A stretch of DNA of 64,000 nt from CAWGQN01 sp963824885 (GCA_963824885.1 CAWGQN010000004.1:124001-188000), one strand, 5' to 3'. Positions 25,677 to 35,052 are shown, numbered from the stretch's first letter. Notes: generated by a model not told the origin, from the sequence alone. Translations and numbers: made by a program.

Positions 25677-26525
25677 ATGGTTGCTCGGCATTTGTTGGTG
25701 ACTGGCACGGGGGGGTACTTCGGGCCACACGTCGTCGCTGCTCTGCTCAATCGCGGCCACCGTGTCACCGCGGTCGTGCGTCCCGGTTCACGCGCCGATG
25801 TTGATGAGCGGGCTAACCGTGTTGAAGCTGATATTTTAGCCGATGGTTTCGACGTGACGAAGGTGACGTACGAGCGACCGGACGTCCTCCTTCACCTCGC
25901 GTGGACCGACGGTTTTGCGCACAATAAGCCTTCGCACATGCTCAACCTTTCCGCCCACTACGCTTTGCTTCACGATGCCGCGGATTGGGGTGTACCGCGC
26001 ATCGTCGCTTTAGGCACGATGCATGAGGTCGGCTATTGGGAGGGCGCCATTGACGCCGACACTCCTACTTCTCCGAGCACGGCTTACGGCATCGCAAAGG
26101 ATGCTCTTCGTCGCGCGGTGTTCGCGACCATCGGGTCGCGGGTCGAACTGGCGTGGTTGCGCTGTTATTACATTTACGGCGATGACCGCCGCAACCAATC
26201 CATCTTTACGCGCATTCTTGAGGCGGTCGAGCAGGGCAAGAGGGCATTCCCCTTCACAACGGGGACGAACAAATATGATTTCATTGATGTCTCGGAACTT
26301 GGCCGACAGATCGCTGTTGCAGCGACAACGAGCGGTCTTATCGGCACGATTAACTGCGGAAGCGGAAACGCGGTTGCCCTCAGTGAGCAGGCCGAGGAGT
26401 TCATCCGCGTCAACGAATTGCCCATCACTCTCGAGTACGGGGCCTTTCCTGATCGTCAGTACGATTCGCCGGCAGTGTGGGGCAACACGAGTGTCATTCA
26501 AGAGCTGATGTCGCGCTCCGAGTGA
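25677..26525 (+). CDS. NAD-dependent epimerase/dehydratase (extended SDR)
   Basis: 282-residue Rossmann enzyme. ATG at 25677 follows GAAGGAG. Seen: VTGTGGYFGPHVVAALLNRG, a glycine-rich NAD(P) motif (close to GxxGxxG), catalytic YxxxK in AYGIAKDALRRAV (about 140), and RCYYIYGDDRRN. Such enzymes epimerise, reduce or dehydrate nucleotide sugars. The substrate cannot be told from sequence. As first gene of a surface-glycan cluster it probably makes or finishes an activated sugar. Confidence 0.85.
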   Translation: MVARHLLVTGTGGYFGPHVVAALLNRGHRVTAVVRPGSRADVDERANRVEADILADGFDVTKVTYERPDVLLHLAWTDGFAHNKPSHMLNLSAHYALLHDAADWGVPRIVALGTMHEVGYWEGAIDADTPTSPSTAYGIAKDALRRAVFATIGSRVELAWLRCYYIYGDDRRNQSIFTRILEAVEQGKRAFPFTTGTNKYDFIDVSELGRQIAVAATTSGLIGTINCGSGNAVALSEQAEEFIRVNELPITLEYGAFPDRQYDSPAVWGNTSVIQELMSRSE

Positions 26526-26573
26526 CGTACGTCAACGCGGGGCGAATGTACTACGATTCAACACACGGGCACC

Positions 26574-26705
26574 GTGGCCACGCTTAACCAACCCGCTCAC
26601 CCCGACGATACCCAGGCGATTTCATCGCTCCGCGTGAACGCGCGGGGTGGGTCATGGCGATTCGTGATCGGGCCCAGACCGGAAAAAGAACGAGGTACCC
26701 CATAA
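26574..26705 (+). CDS. Possible 43-residue small protein coupled to the glycosyltransferase
   Basis: GTG at 26574 opens a 43-codon frame (MATLNQPAHPDDTQAISSLR, then SWRFVIGPRPEKERGTP) whose TAA overlaps the ATG of the following glycosyltransferase (TAATG). The coupling is suggestive and the region between the epimerase and the glycosyltransferase is otherwise empty. There is no clear ribosome site, and chance cannot be excluded. Confidence 0.3.
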   Translation: MATLNQPAHPDDTQAISSLRVNARGGSWRFVIGPRPEKERGTP

Positions 26706-27778
26706 TGGCGTCTCACGTGGTAATCGTCATGCGTACGCGTGACCGTGCAATTCTTTTGCGCCGTGCGCTCGCGAGTGTCGCCGCACAGACGTACCGCGAC
26801 TTCCAGTTGGTCGTCGTCAACGACGGGGGTGAACCGTCCGCAGTCGAGGCTCTTCTCTCCACCTTCGACGGGATCGGGGAGCCGACGGTCATCCATAACT
26901 CCGAGTCGGTCGGTCGCGAGCAAGCGGTTAATGTCGGTGTCCAACCGTCCACGTCGCCGTTGGTCGCGATTCTCGACGACGACGACACGTGGGCACCCAG
27001 TTACCTCGAGACGACGTGCGCCCACTTGGCGCGATCCGACGATGGGGCGGTTGCGGTCCGCACCGAAGTTGTGTTCGAGGAGATCAATGGTGACACCGTC
27101 CGCGAGCTACGACGGGAGCTGCTAAGTACCGACATCCATCGTGTGACCCTGCTCGATATGCTCTATTGCAACTTCGTGCCGACGAATTCGATGGTGGTCA
27201 GGCGCGAGTTGTATGACTCGCTCGGCGGCTGGGACGGATCGATGCCGGTTCTCGCGGATTGGGACTTCAATCTCAAAGTACTCACGCAATCGTCAATCGG
27301 ATTCATTGATGGTGCCCCCCTCGCGTTCTGGCATCGTCGCGAAACCCAGACCGGCCCACTGGGTAACAGCGTCCACGCAGCTAGTGATGACCACTTAATA
27401 TTCACCTCGGTCGTCCGCGATGGCTTCCTTAAGGCCGACGCCGAGCGCGGGGCGGGCTTGGGCAACGCCCTCGTCATCGCCGACGCTTATTTGCGTCTGT
27501 CTCGGCAGCTCGATCTTGCTCGTCAGGATCTGATCAACCACGGGGCCGGCAACGCCTCTGTTCTCGCGCAACAGGTTGATCAGAGATTGGACGGGCTTTC
27601 TTCGCTCGTCGAGGCGATGCACGGCCAGCTTCAGCAGCTCCACGCGCAATCGTTACGCATCGCGGAATTACAGGACCACCTTCAAGTCCTCCACGCACAG
27701 TCCTACTCGGCGCGCGTGCGCCGAGCCGTTTCGAAGGCGAAGTCTGGCGTTTCCAGAGCGTTTCGGCGCGAGAGCTGA
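26705..27778 (+). CDS. GT2-family glycosyltransferase with C-terminal coiled coil
   Basis: 357 residues; ATG at 26705 with GAGG upstream; the frame is open to 26654. GT-A fold of family 2: VVIVMRTRDRAILLRRALASVAAQ, VVVNDGGEPSA, and the DDD metal-binding motif in VAILDDDDTWAP (about 90-101), then NSMVVRRELYDSLGGWDGSMPVLADWDFNL acceptor loop. After about 270 comes a helical tail with an internal repeat (QQLHAQS and QVLHAQS) and a basic end (RRAVSKAKSGVSRAFRRES). It probably adds a sugar to a cell-surface polymer at the membrane. Confidence 0.87.
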   Translation: MASHVVIVMRTRDRAILLRRALASVAAQTYRDFQLVVVNDGGEPSAVEALLSTFDGIGEPTVIHNSESVGREQAVNVGVQPSTSPLVAILDDDDTWAPSYLETTCAHLARSDDGAVAVRTEVVFEEINGDTVRELRRELLSTDIHRVTLLDMLYCNFVPTNSMVVRRELYDSLGGWDGSMPVLADWDFNLKVLTQSSIGFIDGAPLAFWHRRETQTGPLGNSVHAASDDHLIFTSVVRDGFLKADAERGAGLGNALVIADAYLRLSRQLDLARQDLINHGAGNASVLAQQVDQRLDGLSSLVEAMHGQLQQLHAQSLRIAELQDHLQVLHAQSYSARVRRAVSKAKSGVSRAFRRES

Positions 27779-27836
27779 GACGCCACGATGTCAACCTCGA
27801 ACGACGATTCCACGAACCTGAAGTGAACATTCCTAA

Positions 27837-29756
27837 ATGACGGAAAAAAGACGGTCCTTCCGGGCCGGAGATCGCCGCGTCGTCTTCTATTTCGTCTACG
27901 ATCCCCGGGGCGAAATCGACGACTATATTCCCTATAAGCTCCGCAGCCTCCGCCCGTTCACCGATCACATTTTTGTCGTGGTCAATGGAAAACTCACCTC
28001 GGACGGTCGTCGCTCGCTCGAAGATGTCGCAGACACCGTCTACCAGCGCGAGAATATCGGTTTTGACGTTTGGGCGTACAAATCGGCGCTCGAGGAGTTC
28101 GGCGCGGACCGGCTCGCCGAATTCGACGAGCTCATTTTGATGAACTACACGTGGTTTGGCCCCGTACAGTCGTTCGAGCCGGTGTTCGAGCGCATGAATG
28201 CCCTCGAGGTTGACTTTTGGGGAATAACCGAGCACGACGGAATGACCCCCAATCCGTACACGCTGATCGACTCTATGCACTCACACATCCAGTCTCACTG
28301 GATTGCCGTCAGACGCTCGGTGTTCGAGTCCGACGCGTGGCGGTCATACTGGGCCGAGATGCCGATGATCACGTCGTATATCGACTCGATCATCAATCAT
28401 GAGTCTCGCTTTACTCATCACTTCGAATCGCTCAATTTTACGAAAGCACTCGCGTTCCCCAAGGAGGATTACCCCTCGCAACACGCTGCATTCGTGAGTG
28501 CGCGCGCTCTCCTCGAGGACGGCTGCCCGGTGCTCAAGCGCCGCGTGTTCTTTCACAGCCCGCTTTATCTCGACCGCGAGGCCATTATTGGTCGCTGGCT
28601 CCTTGAGGACGTAGCGTCGCGCGGTTATCCGATGGAGCTGATCTGGAAGAATCTCGTCCGCAATACTCAGCCAAAAGTGCTCAATACGAACGCGTCAATG
28701 CTCGAAATTCTGCCCGAAACGGCTGACAGTTATGACGCCGACACGCCGCTCCGAATCGCCGCGATCGTTCATATCTTCTATGAGGACATGACCGATGAGC
28801 TCCTTGACAAATTGAGTACCCTCCCGTCACCGTTCGATCTTTACGCGACGACAACGACCGAGGAGAAGGCGGTCGTCATTCGTGAAACGATTGAGCGCCG
28901 TGACATGTCGCTTCTGCAGAAATCGGACGTGCGCGTTTTGCCGTCCAATCGAGGCCGTGACTTGAGTGGATTCTTCATTGGAGCACGCGATGTACTCCGC
29001 AGCCACGAATACGACCTCGTCGTCAAGATCCATTCCAAGAAGACCGTTCAGCAGACGCCCAACGCCGGCGATTTCTTTAAACGGCAACAGTTCGAAAATC
29101 TCCTCAACTCCCCCGGGTACACGGCCAACCTCATTGGTTTGTTCCAAAAAGAAGCGGGACTTGGCTTGGTCTTTCCGCCGACAATCCACATTGGTTACCC
29201 AACGCTGGGCCACGCGTGGTTTCTCAATCGCCAACCCGCTCACGAGTTGTGCGAGCGTCTCGGAATCGGTGTTCCGCTCGATGATGTCTCTCCACTGGCG
29301 CCGTTTGGCGCGATGTTTATCGCTCGGCCAGAGGCACTGCGATTGCTCACCGATGTTGAGTGGCAATACGACGAGTATGCGCCCGAGACTGAGCACGCGG
29401 ACGGAAGTCTCGCGCACGTCCAGGAGCGGATCGTCGCGTACGCCGCCGCCGAGCTCAGTTTCCATGTCCGCACGGTTGCGAACGCGCGTTACGCGGCAAT
29501 CAGTCACGCGTTCCTCGAATACAAGCTTGACATGATGGGTGCCGTGGTCCCGGGCTACGCGATTGATCAGGTCCATTCGCTGTGGAATCCAATTCGTGAG
29601 CCGGCTGACCCGGTCAAAGAACTGAAGAATTACGTTGCTACCCGTCACCCGTGGCTTGCTCGACAAATGCAAAAGATATATTCTCCGGTGCGGTGGGTCT
29701 ACCGCCGAAGTCGCAGTGTGATGCGCGCCGTGAGAAACGACGAGAAGAACCGGTAG
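27837..29756 (+). CDS. Rhamnan synthesis protein F (RgpF)-like
   Basis: 639 residues. The N-terminal half (VVFYFVYDPRGEIDDYIPYKLRSLRPFTDHIFVVVNG, and QRENIGFDVWAYKSALEEFG) and the second half (LPSNRGRDLSGFFIGARDVLRSHEYDLVVKIHSKKT) are both typical of RgpF proteins, which act in assembly of rhamnose-glucose cell-wall polysaccharides in streptococci. This suggests two related domains in tandem. No signal peptide or membrane helix is visible, so it is probably cytoplasmic or peripheral. A surface rhamnan-type polymer is likely; exact linkage chemistry is inference. Confidence 0.87.
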   Translation: MTEKRRSFRAGDRRVVFYFVYDPRGEIDDYIPYKLRSLRPFTDHIFVVVNGKLTSDGRRSLEDVADTVYQRENIGFDVWAYKSALEEFGADRLAEFDELILMNYTWFGPVQSFEPVFERMNALEVDFWGITEHDGMTPNPYTLIDSMHSHIQSHWIAVRRSVFESDAWRSYWAEMPMITSYIDSIINHESRFTHHFESLNFTKALAFPKEDYPSQHAAFVSARALLEDGCPVLKRRVFFHSPLYLDREAIIGRWLLEDVASRGYPMELIWKNLVRNTQPKVLNTNASMLEILPETADSYDADTPLRIAAIVHIFYEDMTDELLDKLSTLPSPFDLYATTTTEEKAVVIRETIERRDMSLLQKSDVRVLPSNRGRDLSGFFIGARDVLRSHEYDLVVKIHSKKTVQQTPNAGDFFKRQQFENLLNSPGYTANLIGLFQKEAGLGLVFPPTIHIGYPTLGHAWFLNRQPAHELCERLGIGVPLDDVSPLAPFGAMFIARPEALRLLTDVEWQYDEYAPETEHADGSLAHVQERIVAYAAAELSFHVRTVANARYAAISHAFLEYKLDMMGAVVPGYAIDQVHSLWNPIREPADPVKELKNYVATRHPWLARQMQKIYSPVRWVYRRSRSVMRAVRNDEKNR

Positions 29757-29764
29757 GGAGTCCC

Positions 29765-30994
29765 GTGCCGAAGAGTCTCGCGGAGGCGTTCAATCCTCGG
29801 GCAAACAGCATCGGATTTTTGCGGTGGCTGATGGCTTTCCTTGTCATCTTCTCGCACGCGGGTCCGATTGGAGGATTTTACGATGGCAAGGATCTCGGAA
29901 CCCAGTTCAGTAACGAGCAATCCCTCGGTGGGGTCGCTGTCGCCGGCTTCTTCTTTATCTCTGGTTTTCTGATCACCCAGAGCAGGATGGGCAAATCGAG
30001 CACCCTGCGTTTCTTTTGGCGCCGATTTTTACGGATCTTTCCCGCGTGGTGGTTGTCTCTGCTGACGGTCGCGTTTGTGTTCGGACCAATCGCGTGGGCC
30101 CACGAGCACGGGGGGATCGGTCGGTATTTCAGCACCTCCACGGATTCGCCACTGACGTTTTTCTGGAACAACTTCACACTCGTGATCACTCAAGTCAACA
30201 TCGGTGGCATGGGCGCCGGGTTGCCCTTCGCGCAGCTGCACGGTGGCTACGCGTGGAACGGTTCCGCGTGGACCCTCATGTACGAATTTCGCGCGTATAT
30301 TTTGGTTGGCGTGCTCGGCTTGTTCGGCATCCTCGCTCACCGTTGGCTCGCGGGCAGCGTCGCCATCGCAATCATCGTGCTCTCGACAATGCAATGGGCG
30401 TATGTCGGTCAGCTCACGAAAGTCGTCCCGTCGTTCGAAAATATCTATAACTTGCTGTTTCTCGGCCCGTTCGCGTTTGGAATGCTGCTCGCGCTGTTCC
30501 CGAAGAAGATTCCGATTGATGATCGACTCGCGATTGGCGCGCTCGCGATTGCCATCACCACGTATGAGGTCGGCGGGTGGCTCGCTTACGGTCAATATGG
30601 GTTTCTCTACTTCTTGATGTGGTTCGCTATCCGGACAACCAAGCTCCAACACTGGGAAAAATTTGGTGACCTGTCGTACGGTATCTACATTTTTGGCTGG
30701 CCGGTCATGACTCTTTTCGCTTTCTTTGGACTCCAAAACGCCGGCTGGTTGGCCTATCACGTGATTGTGATCGTCGCGTGCCACGTTCTCGCGTTCATTA
30801 GTTGGCACGTCGTCGAGAAACCGGCGATGACCCTCAAAAACTGGACGCCCGCGCCGCTGAAATGGCTGCTTGACCGTTGGGCACCCGTGAGTAATCGCCT
30901 CAAGAGCAAGCTCGTCGATCCGGCGTTCTCCTCGACGTTTTATGCCGCGGAGCTGCGTAAGTCGCAGTCCCCAAGGGGGGACGAGGCCTCATGA
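29765..30994 (+). CDS. Acyltransferase family 3 membrane O-acyltransferase
   Basis: 409 residues, about 10 membrane helices. GTG at 29765 follows GGGAG; the open frame before it shadows the RgpF gene. Seen: NSIGFLRWLMAFLVIFSHAGP (N-terminal helix with the conserved His), FFFISGFLITQSRMGKSSTLRFFWRRFLRIFPAWW (the signature R-x10-R/H pattern), and FGDLSYGIYIFGWPVMTLF. Family members (OafA/YrhL type) acetylate surface sugars. It overlaps the next gene, an AlgX-like protein, by 4 bases, an arrangement that fits a two-component O-acetylation step on the island's polymer. Confidence 0.9.
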   Translation: MPKSLAEAFNPRANSIGFLRWLMAFLVIFSHAGPIGGFYDGKDLGTQFSNEQSLGGVAVAGFFFISGFLITQSRMGKSSTLRFFWRRFLRIFPAWWLSLLTVAFVFGPIAWAHEHGGIGRYFSTSTDSPLTFFWNNFTLVITQVNIGGMGAGLPFAQLHGGYAWNGSAWTLMYEFRAYILVGVLGLFGILAHRWLAGSVAIAIIVLSTMQWAYVGQLTKVVPSFENIYNLLFLGPFAFGMLLALFPKKIPIDDRLAIGALAIAITTYEVGGWLAYGQYGFLYFLMWFAIRTTKLQHWEKFGDLSYGIYIFGWPVMTLFAFFGLQNAGWLAYHVIVIVACHVLAFISWHVVEKPAMTLKNWTPAPLKWLLDRWAPVSNRLKSKLVDPAFSSTFYAAELRKSQSPRGDEAS

Positions 30995-32204
30995 GAGTGA
31001 GCCACAGAGAACAGCGTCGTGATCGCGACGCGACCGGATTCCGCCGACTCTGGGATCGCTGGTATTACGTGCCGCTCATCACGCTCTTTATCATTTCGGC
31101 TGTCGCCGCGGCAATCGGTTATGCGGCCAAATATCACGTCCAGAACGTGGCACCCCTGTCGACAGCGCTCGCCGCGGGAAGCGGCCCAGTGACGACCTCA
31201 ACCCCCGCGCTTCCCGAGGTCTGCCGCCCCGCGGTCGAACAGCCAGCCCAACAGTTGTGGCTCACGGGGAAACGCGTTGAAGCCGAGACGGTGTGGAATG
31301 CGCACCGGAATGAGCTTGCGGGACCCTATGTCACGGGCAAGAACGGCTACGTCTTCTGGAACGATGTCCAAGCAATGAACTTCTCTCAAGCGGTCGGTCG
31401 GCGCCCGCTCAGGACGGATGAGGCCGATCAGTGGTACACGTACCTCAGCGCCGTGCGCGACGAATTGGCGTCACAGAGCGTTCCGTTCTACATCGTGGCG
31501 ACGCCGGCAAAGTGGGATGTCTACCCACACGAGCTCCCCGATTGGGCGCAATCCATCCGCGGTTCGAGTCCGCTCGACCAACTGCTCGAACAGTACCCCG
31601 ACTTGCCGATCATCGACCTCCGCGCGCCGCTACGAGAAGCGGGCAAACACACGCCCGTCTACAGCCGAGTGAACAGCCACTGGACCAACTACGGCGCGTC
31701 TATTGGCTGGAAGACGATCGCGGATTGCATCAATCAGACTGCTCCGTCCTTGGGTCCGCTCGCTGTGCCCGCGTCATCCGGCGTTAAACGAGCAACATCA
31801 ACAACGAGTTTGCGCCGTACGGGATTTCCAACCCGACCCCCGACTGGACGGCACCCGTGTACAACCCGCCGCCGAAGAACGTGACAGTGACGAAGAAGGA
31901 CGGAACATCCACGGTCGTCCCGGGTGACCAGGACACGGATCTCAGCCTCCTCCCGTTATCCACCACGACGAACGGCACGACAACACCCAAGTCGCTCCTT
32001 TTTCTCCGCGACTCGATGGGCAACGGACTCTCTGTGCCCGTGCAACAAGCCTTTGCCAAGACGTGGCAGCTTCGGCACAATTTTGACTCCGCTGAACCGG
32101 GCGGACTCCCGAAAATCGCGACGATTGCTTCGCAGCTTCGCCCGGACGCGGTCATTTTGCAAGTAGCGGAACGACACCTGAATTTCCCCCCGACAACACC
32201 GTGA
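30991..32204 (+). pseudogene. AlgX/AlgJ-like SGNH-type O-acetylation protein, frameshifted
   Basis: N-terminal membrane anchor (about 26-48), then an extracytoplasmic domain: GKNGYVFWNDVQAMNF, VPFYIVATPAKWDVYP, and SRVNSHWTNYGASIGWK, matching the (D/N)xHWT motif of AlgX/AlgJ acetyltransferases. Near 31783-31793 (GTTAAACGAGC) the frame breaks. The first frame runs into nonsense ending 31884, and the -1 frame continues NINNEFAPYGISNPTPDW and then SLLFLRDSMGNGLSVPVQQ, the expected C-terminal block, to the stop at 32204. One added base (for example AAA to AAAA) restores 404 residues. It follows the membrane acyltransferase with a 4-base overlap, so it probably passed or hydrolysed acetyl groups on the surface glycan. 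Confidence 0.78.
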
Positions 32205-32235
32205 TTGAGACGGCATCGTTTGCGAGGACGACAGA

Positions 32236-33009
32236 ATGCTCCGAGTGATGCTGCGTCCGCGGTGGGTTCTTGCCCTCCTCGGCGCTGTGATCGTCGCCGC
32301 GGGGTTTGCGTGGATGGGCCACTGGCAATTGGAGCGAGCGCTGACGTCCGCGTCTGTACCCCATCACTCGACCGAAGAACCAGTCGCCCTCGAATCGATC
32401 ATCGCGCCCGGTGGCCCGGTGCGTTCGACCTCGGACGGGCGCATGGTGGCAACGACGGGTCGATTCGTCGCGGCCGATTTCGACGTCGTCACGAATCGGC
32501 TCAATCGAGGAGAAAAGGGCTATTGGGTCGTCGGGCACGTGACCACGAGTTCTCCCGACACGACCAAACCGAGCCTCGCAATTGCACTTGGGTGGACCTC
32601 CGAACGAGAAACCGCACTCGAGGCCGCGCGCACGCTTCGAACGCAACCAACCGATTCGACGCGTCTCGCAGGTCGATTTGTCGCGACCGAGGCGCCCGAA
32701 ATACCCAAGAACACGACTGATCCGCTCGAGATGACGACGATGTCGGTTGCCGCTCTTGTCAATCGGTGGACAGAGACCGAGGGTCACGATGTCTACGGTG
32801 GTTACCTCGTCGCGTCAACCGCCCCGCGGGGCCTCGTTACGATTGACTCACCCGCGCCTCAACCCGAATTCGCCCTCAATTGGCTCAACGTTTTCTACGC
32901 GGCCGAGTGGGCGCTCTTCGCCGGAGTCGCGGTGTTTCTCTGGTACCGGCTTGCGCGCGACGCCTTTGAGCGCGAACGCGACGCCAAAAACGACCCGACC
33001 GTACAATAG
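32236..33009 (+). CDS. SURF1-family protein
   Basis: 257 residues. Two terminal membrane helices (WVLALLGAVIVAAGFAWMG near 10-28 and FYAAEWALFAGVAVFLWY near 220-238) flank an extracytoplasmic domain, the SURF1 topology. Seen: GHWQLERA after the first helix and NWLNVFYAAEW before the second. SURF1 proteins assist heme a insertion and assembly of cytochrome c oxidase. ATG at 32236; a second ATG (32248) is possible. First gene of the conserved SURF1-DUF3817-guaA-pcrA run. Confidence 0.88.
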   Translation: MLRVMLRPRWVLALLGAVIVAAGFAWMGHWQLERALTSASVPHHSTEEPVALESIIAPGGPVRSTSDGRMVATTGRFVAADFDVVTNRLNRGEKGYWVVGHVTTSSPDTTKPSLAIALGWTSERETALEAARTLRTQPTDSTRLAGRFVATEAPEIPKNTTDPLEMTTMSVAALVNRWTETEGHDVYGGYLVASTAPRGLVTIDSPAPQPEFALNWLNVFYAAEWALFAGVAVFLWYRLARDAFERERDAKNDPTVQ

Positions 33010-33013
33010 ACGC

Positions 33014-33454
33014 ATGTCTTGTGTGCCCCAGGTTGCCGACTTTCCCCGAATTCGCTCGGCTCGGGCCTTTTACGCGGCGTGTGCGTACATTACGGGAATC
33101 ATGCTCGTGCTCGTGGTTGTCGAGGTTGTGGCCAAATATTGGGGTGGCATCGAACTCGAACTCGGCGGTTCACGCGGTCTCTTGAGTTTTGTTCCGGTCG
33201 GCAGCGTGACCGCCATCAACGTGAGCACCGGAATTCTCATCGCTCACGGCTGGTTCTTCGTTCTCTACCTTTTTTCTGACTTTCGATTGTGGCGGCTCAT
33301 GCGCTGGCCGTTCACGACCTTCGCGCTCATTGCGTGTGGCGGGGTTGTGCCGTTCTTGTCATTCATCGTCGAGGCGCGAGTGTCTAGCCGGGTGCGCGAG
33401 GTTCTTGACTCTGCGTTCCCTCAACCGCGCGATCTCGAGGAGGCTCGCTATTAG
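33014..33454 (+). CDS. DUF3817 membrane protein
   Basis: 146-residue protein with three to four hydrophobic segments (AFYAACAYITGIMLVLVVVEV, TAINVSTGILIAHGWFFVLYLFSDF and FTTFALIACGGVVPFLSFIVEA). The HGWFFVLYLFSDFRLWRLMRW block and the position between SURF1 and guaA are characteristic of DUF3817 in actinobacteria. Function unknown. ATG at 33014 is 4 bases after the SURF1 stop; the open frame before it is a shadow. Its 3' end contains the ribosome site and first bases of guaA. Confidence 0.88.
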   Translation: MSCVPQVADFPRIRSARAFYAACAYITGIMLVLVVVEVVAKYWGGIELELGGSRGLLSFVPVGSVTAINVSTGILIAHGWFFVLYLFSDFRLWRLMRWPFTTFALIACGGVVPFLSFIVEARVSSRVREVLDSAFPQPRDLEEARY

Positions 33455-35027
33455 TCATCAGGGCGGCGCTTCGCATCCCGTTCTCGTCGTCAATTTTGGT
33501 GCGCAGTATGCCCAGCTGATTGCTCGCCACGTGCGTGAAGCGCACGTCTACTCTGAAATTGTTCCCCACACCATAACCGCGGCTCAGGTTTCGGCGCGCA
33601 ACCCCGCGGCAATCATTCTCAGCGGCGGACCCGCGAGCGTCTACGAGAGCGGCGCACCACAACTAGACCCGGCAATTTTCGATCTCCACGTTCCGATTCT
33701 CGGCATTTGCTATGGCTTTCAACTCATGGCTCACACTCTCGGTGGCACAGTTGCACACACCGGGCAGCGCGAATACGGGTCAACCGGCATTTCGGTTGTC
33801 GACGAAGCGAACTCGCTCGTGGCACACCAACCCGTTGAGCAATCGGTGTGGATGAGCCACGGCGACTCCGTCGTCGAGGCGCCTCCGGGGTTCACGGTCG
33901 TCGCTCGTTCATCGTCGACTTCCGTCGCGGCGTTCGCGAGCACTGAGCGCCGACTCTACGGCGTGCAATGGCACCCGGAAGTCAAGCACACCGAATATGG
34001 CCAGCAGGTTATCGAAAACTTTCTCTTTCGGGCCACTCGCGTGCCCGCGACGTGGACGAGCGGCAACACGATCACCGAACAGGTCGCCGCAATTGCCGAC
34101 CAAGTCGGTACCGCTCGAGTCATGTGCGGCCTGTCGGGTGGTGTCGACTCGGCGGTTGCCGCCGCGCTCGTCAACCGCGCGGTGGGCGGTCAACTCACGT
34201 GCGTTTTTGTCGATCACGGGTTGCTGCGCGAGGGTGAGCGGCAACAAGTTGAAGACGACTTTGTGCGGGCAACGGGGGTTAGGCTCGTAACGGTTGACGC
34301 GAGTGAGCGATTTCTTGCCGCGCTCGCGGGAGAAATCGATCCCGAACGAAAGCGGACGATTATTGGTCGCGAATTTATTCGCACGTTCGAAGAAGCCGCC
34401 AATTCTCTCGTACGCGAGGCGCACGCCGACGGAGGCGACGTTCGTTTTCTCGTTCAAGGCACTCTCTACCCCGACGTTGTCGAGAGCGGTGCGGGAGGGT
34501 CGGCGAGCATTAAGAGTCACCACAACGTGGGTGGACTCCCCGGTGACATGCAATTCGAACTCGTCGAACCGTTGCGCGCTCTTTTTAAAGACGAGGTGCG
34601 GGTGCTGGGCCGAGAACTGGGGCTCCCCGAGGCGATTGTTTCGCGACAACCGTTTCCCGGTCCCGGACTCGCGATTCGCATTGTTGGCGAGGTGACTCTC
34701 GAGCGTACGAACACCGTGCGAAAGGCCGACGCGATTGCGCGAGCTGAACTCACGAGTGCGGGGCTCGACCCTGACATTTGGCAGTGCCCGGTCGTGCTTC
34801 TCGCGGATGTTCGATCAGTCGGGGTGCAAGGCGACGGGCGAACCTACGGGCATCCGATAGTGTTGCGCCCCGTGAGTTCGGACGACGCGATGACCGCCGA
34901 TTGGACTCGAGTGCCCGACGATGTTCTCGCTCGAATATCGAACCGGATCACCAACGAGGTGCCGGGCGTCAATCGTGTCGTACTCGACATCACGTCAAAG
35001 CCGCCGGGAACAATCGAGTGGGAGTGA
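33450..35027 (+). CDS. guaA: GMP synthase (glutamine-hydrolysing), probable ATT start
   Basis: Converts XMP to GMP using glutamine and ATP. 525 residues. N-terminal class I amidotransferase (PVLVVNFGAQYAQLIARHV, catalytic Cys in ILGICYGFQLM, QWHPEVKHT), then the ATP-pyrophosphatase PP-loop CGLSGGVDSAVAAAL and GTLYPDVVESG, and the C-terminal dimer domain ending SKPPGTIEWE. No ATG, GTG or TTG fits the usual short N terminus. ATT at 33450 lies 6 bases after a perfect GAGGAGG (33437-33443) and gives 9 residues before PVLVV, the family norm. The only near alternative is TTG at 33405 with a weak site. The ATT overlaps the DUF3817 stop TAG. Confidence 0.93.
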   Translation: MSHQGGASHPVLVVNFGAQYAQLIARHVREAHVYSEIVPHTITAAQVSARNPAAIILSGGPASVYESGAPQLDPAIFDLHVPILGICYGFQLMAHTLGGTVAHTGQREYGSTGISVVDEANSLVAHQPVEQSVWMSHGDSVVEAPPGFTVVARSSSTSVAAFASTERRLYGVQWHPEVKHTEYGQQVIENFLFRATRVPATWTSGNTITEQVAAIADQVGTARVMCGLSGGVDSAVAAALVNRAVGGQLTCVFVDHGLLREGERQQVEDDFVRATGVRLVTVDASERFLAALAGEIDPERKRTIIGREFIRTFEEAANSLVREAHADGGDVRFLVQGTLYPDVVESGAGGSASIKSHHNVGGLPGDMQFELVEPLRALFKDEVRVLGRELGLPEAIVSRQPFPGPGLAIRIVGEVTLERTNTVRKADAIARAELTSAGLDPDIWQCPVVLLADVRSVGVQGDGRTYGHPIVLRPVSSDDAMTADWTRVPDDVLARISNRITNEVPGVNRVVLDITSKPPGTIEWE

Positions 35028-35052
35028 CGAAGCATCTAGACTTGCTGCCGAG

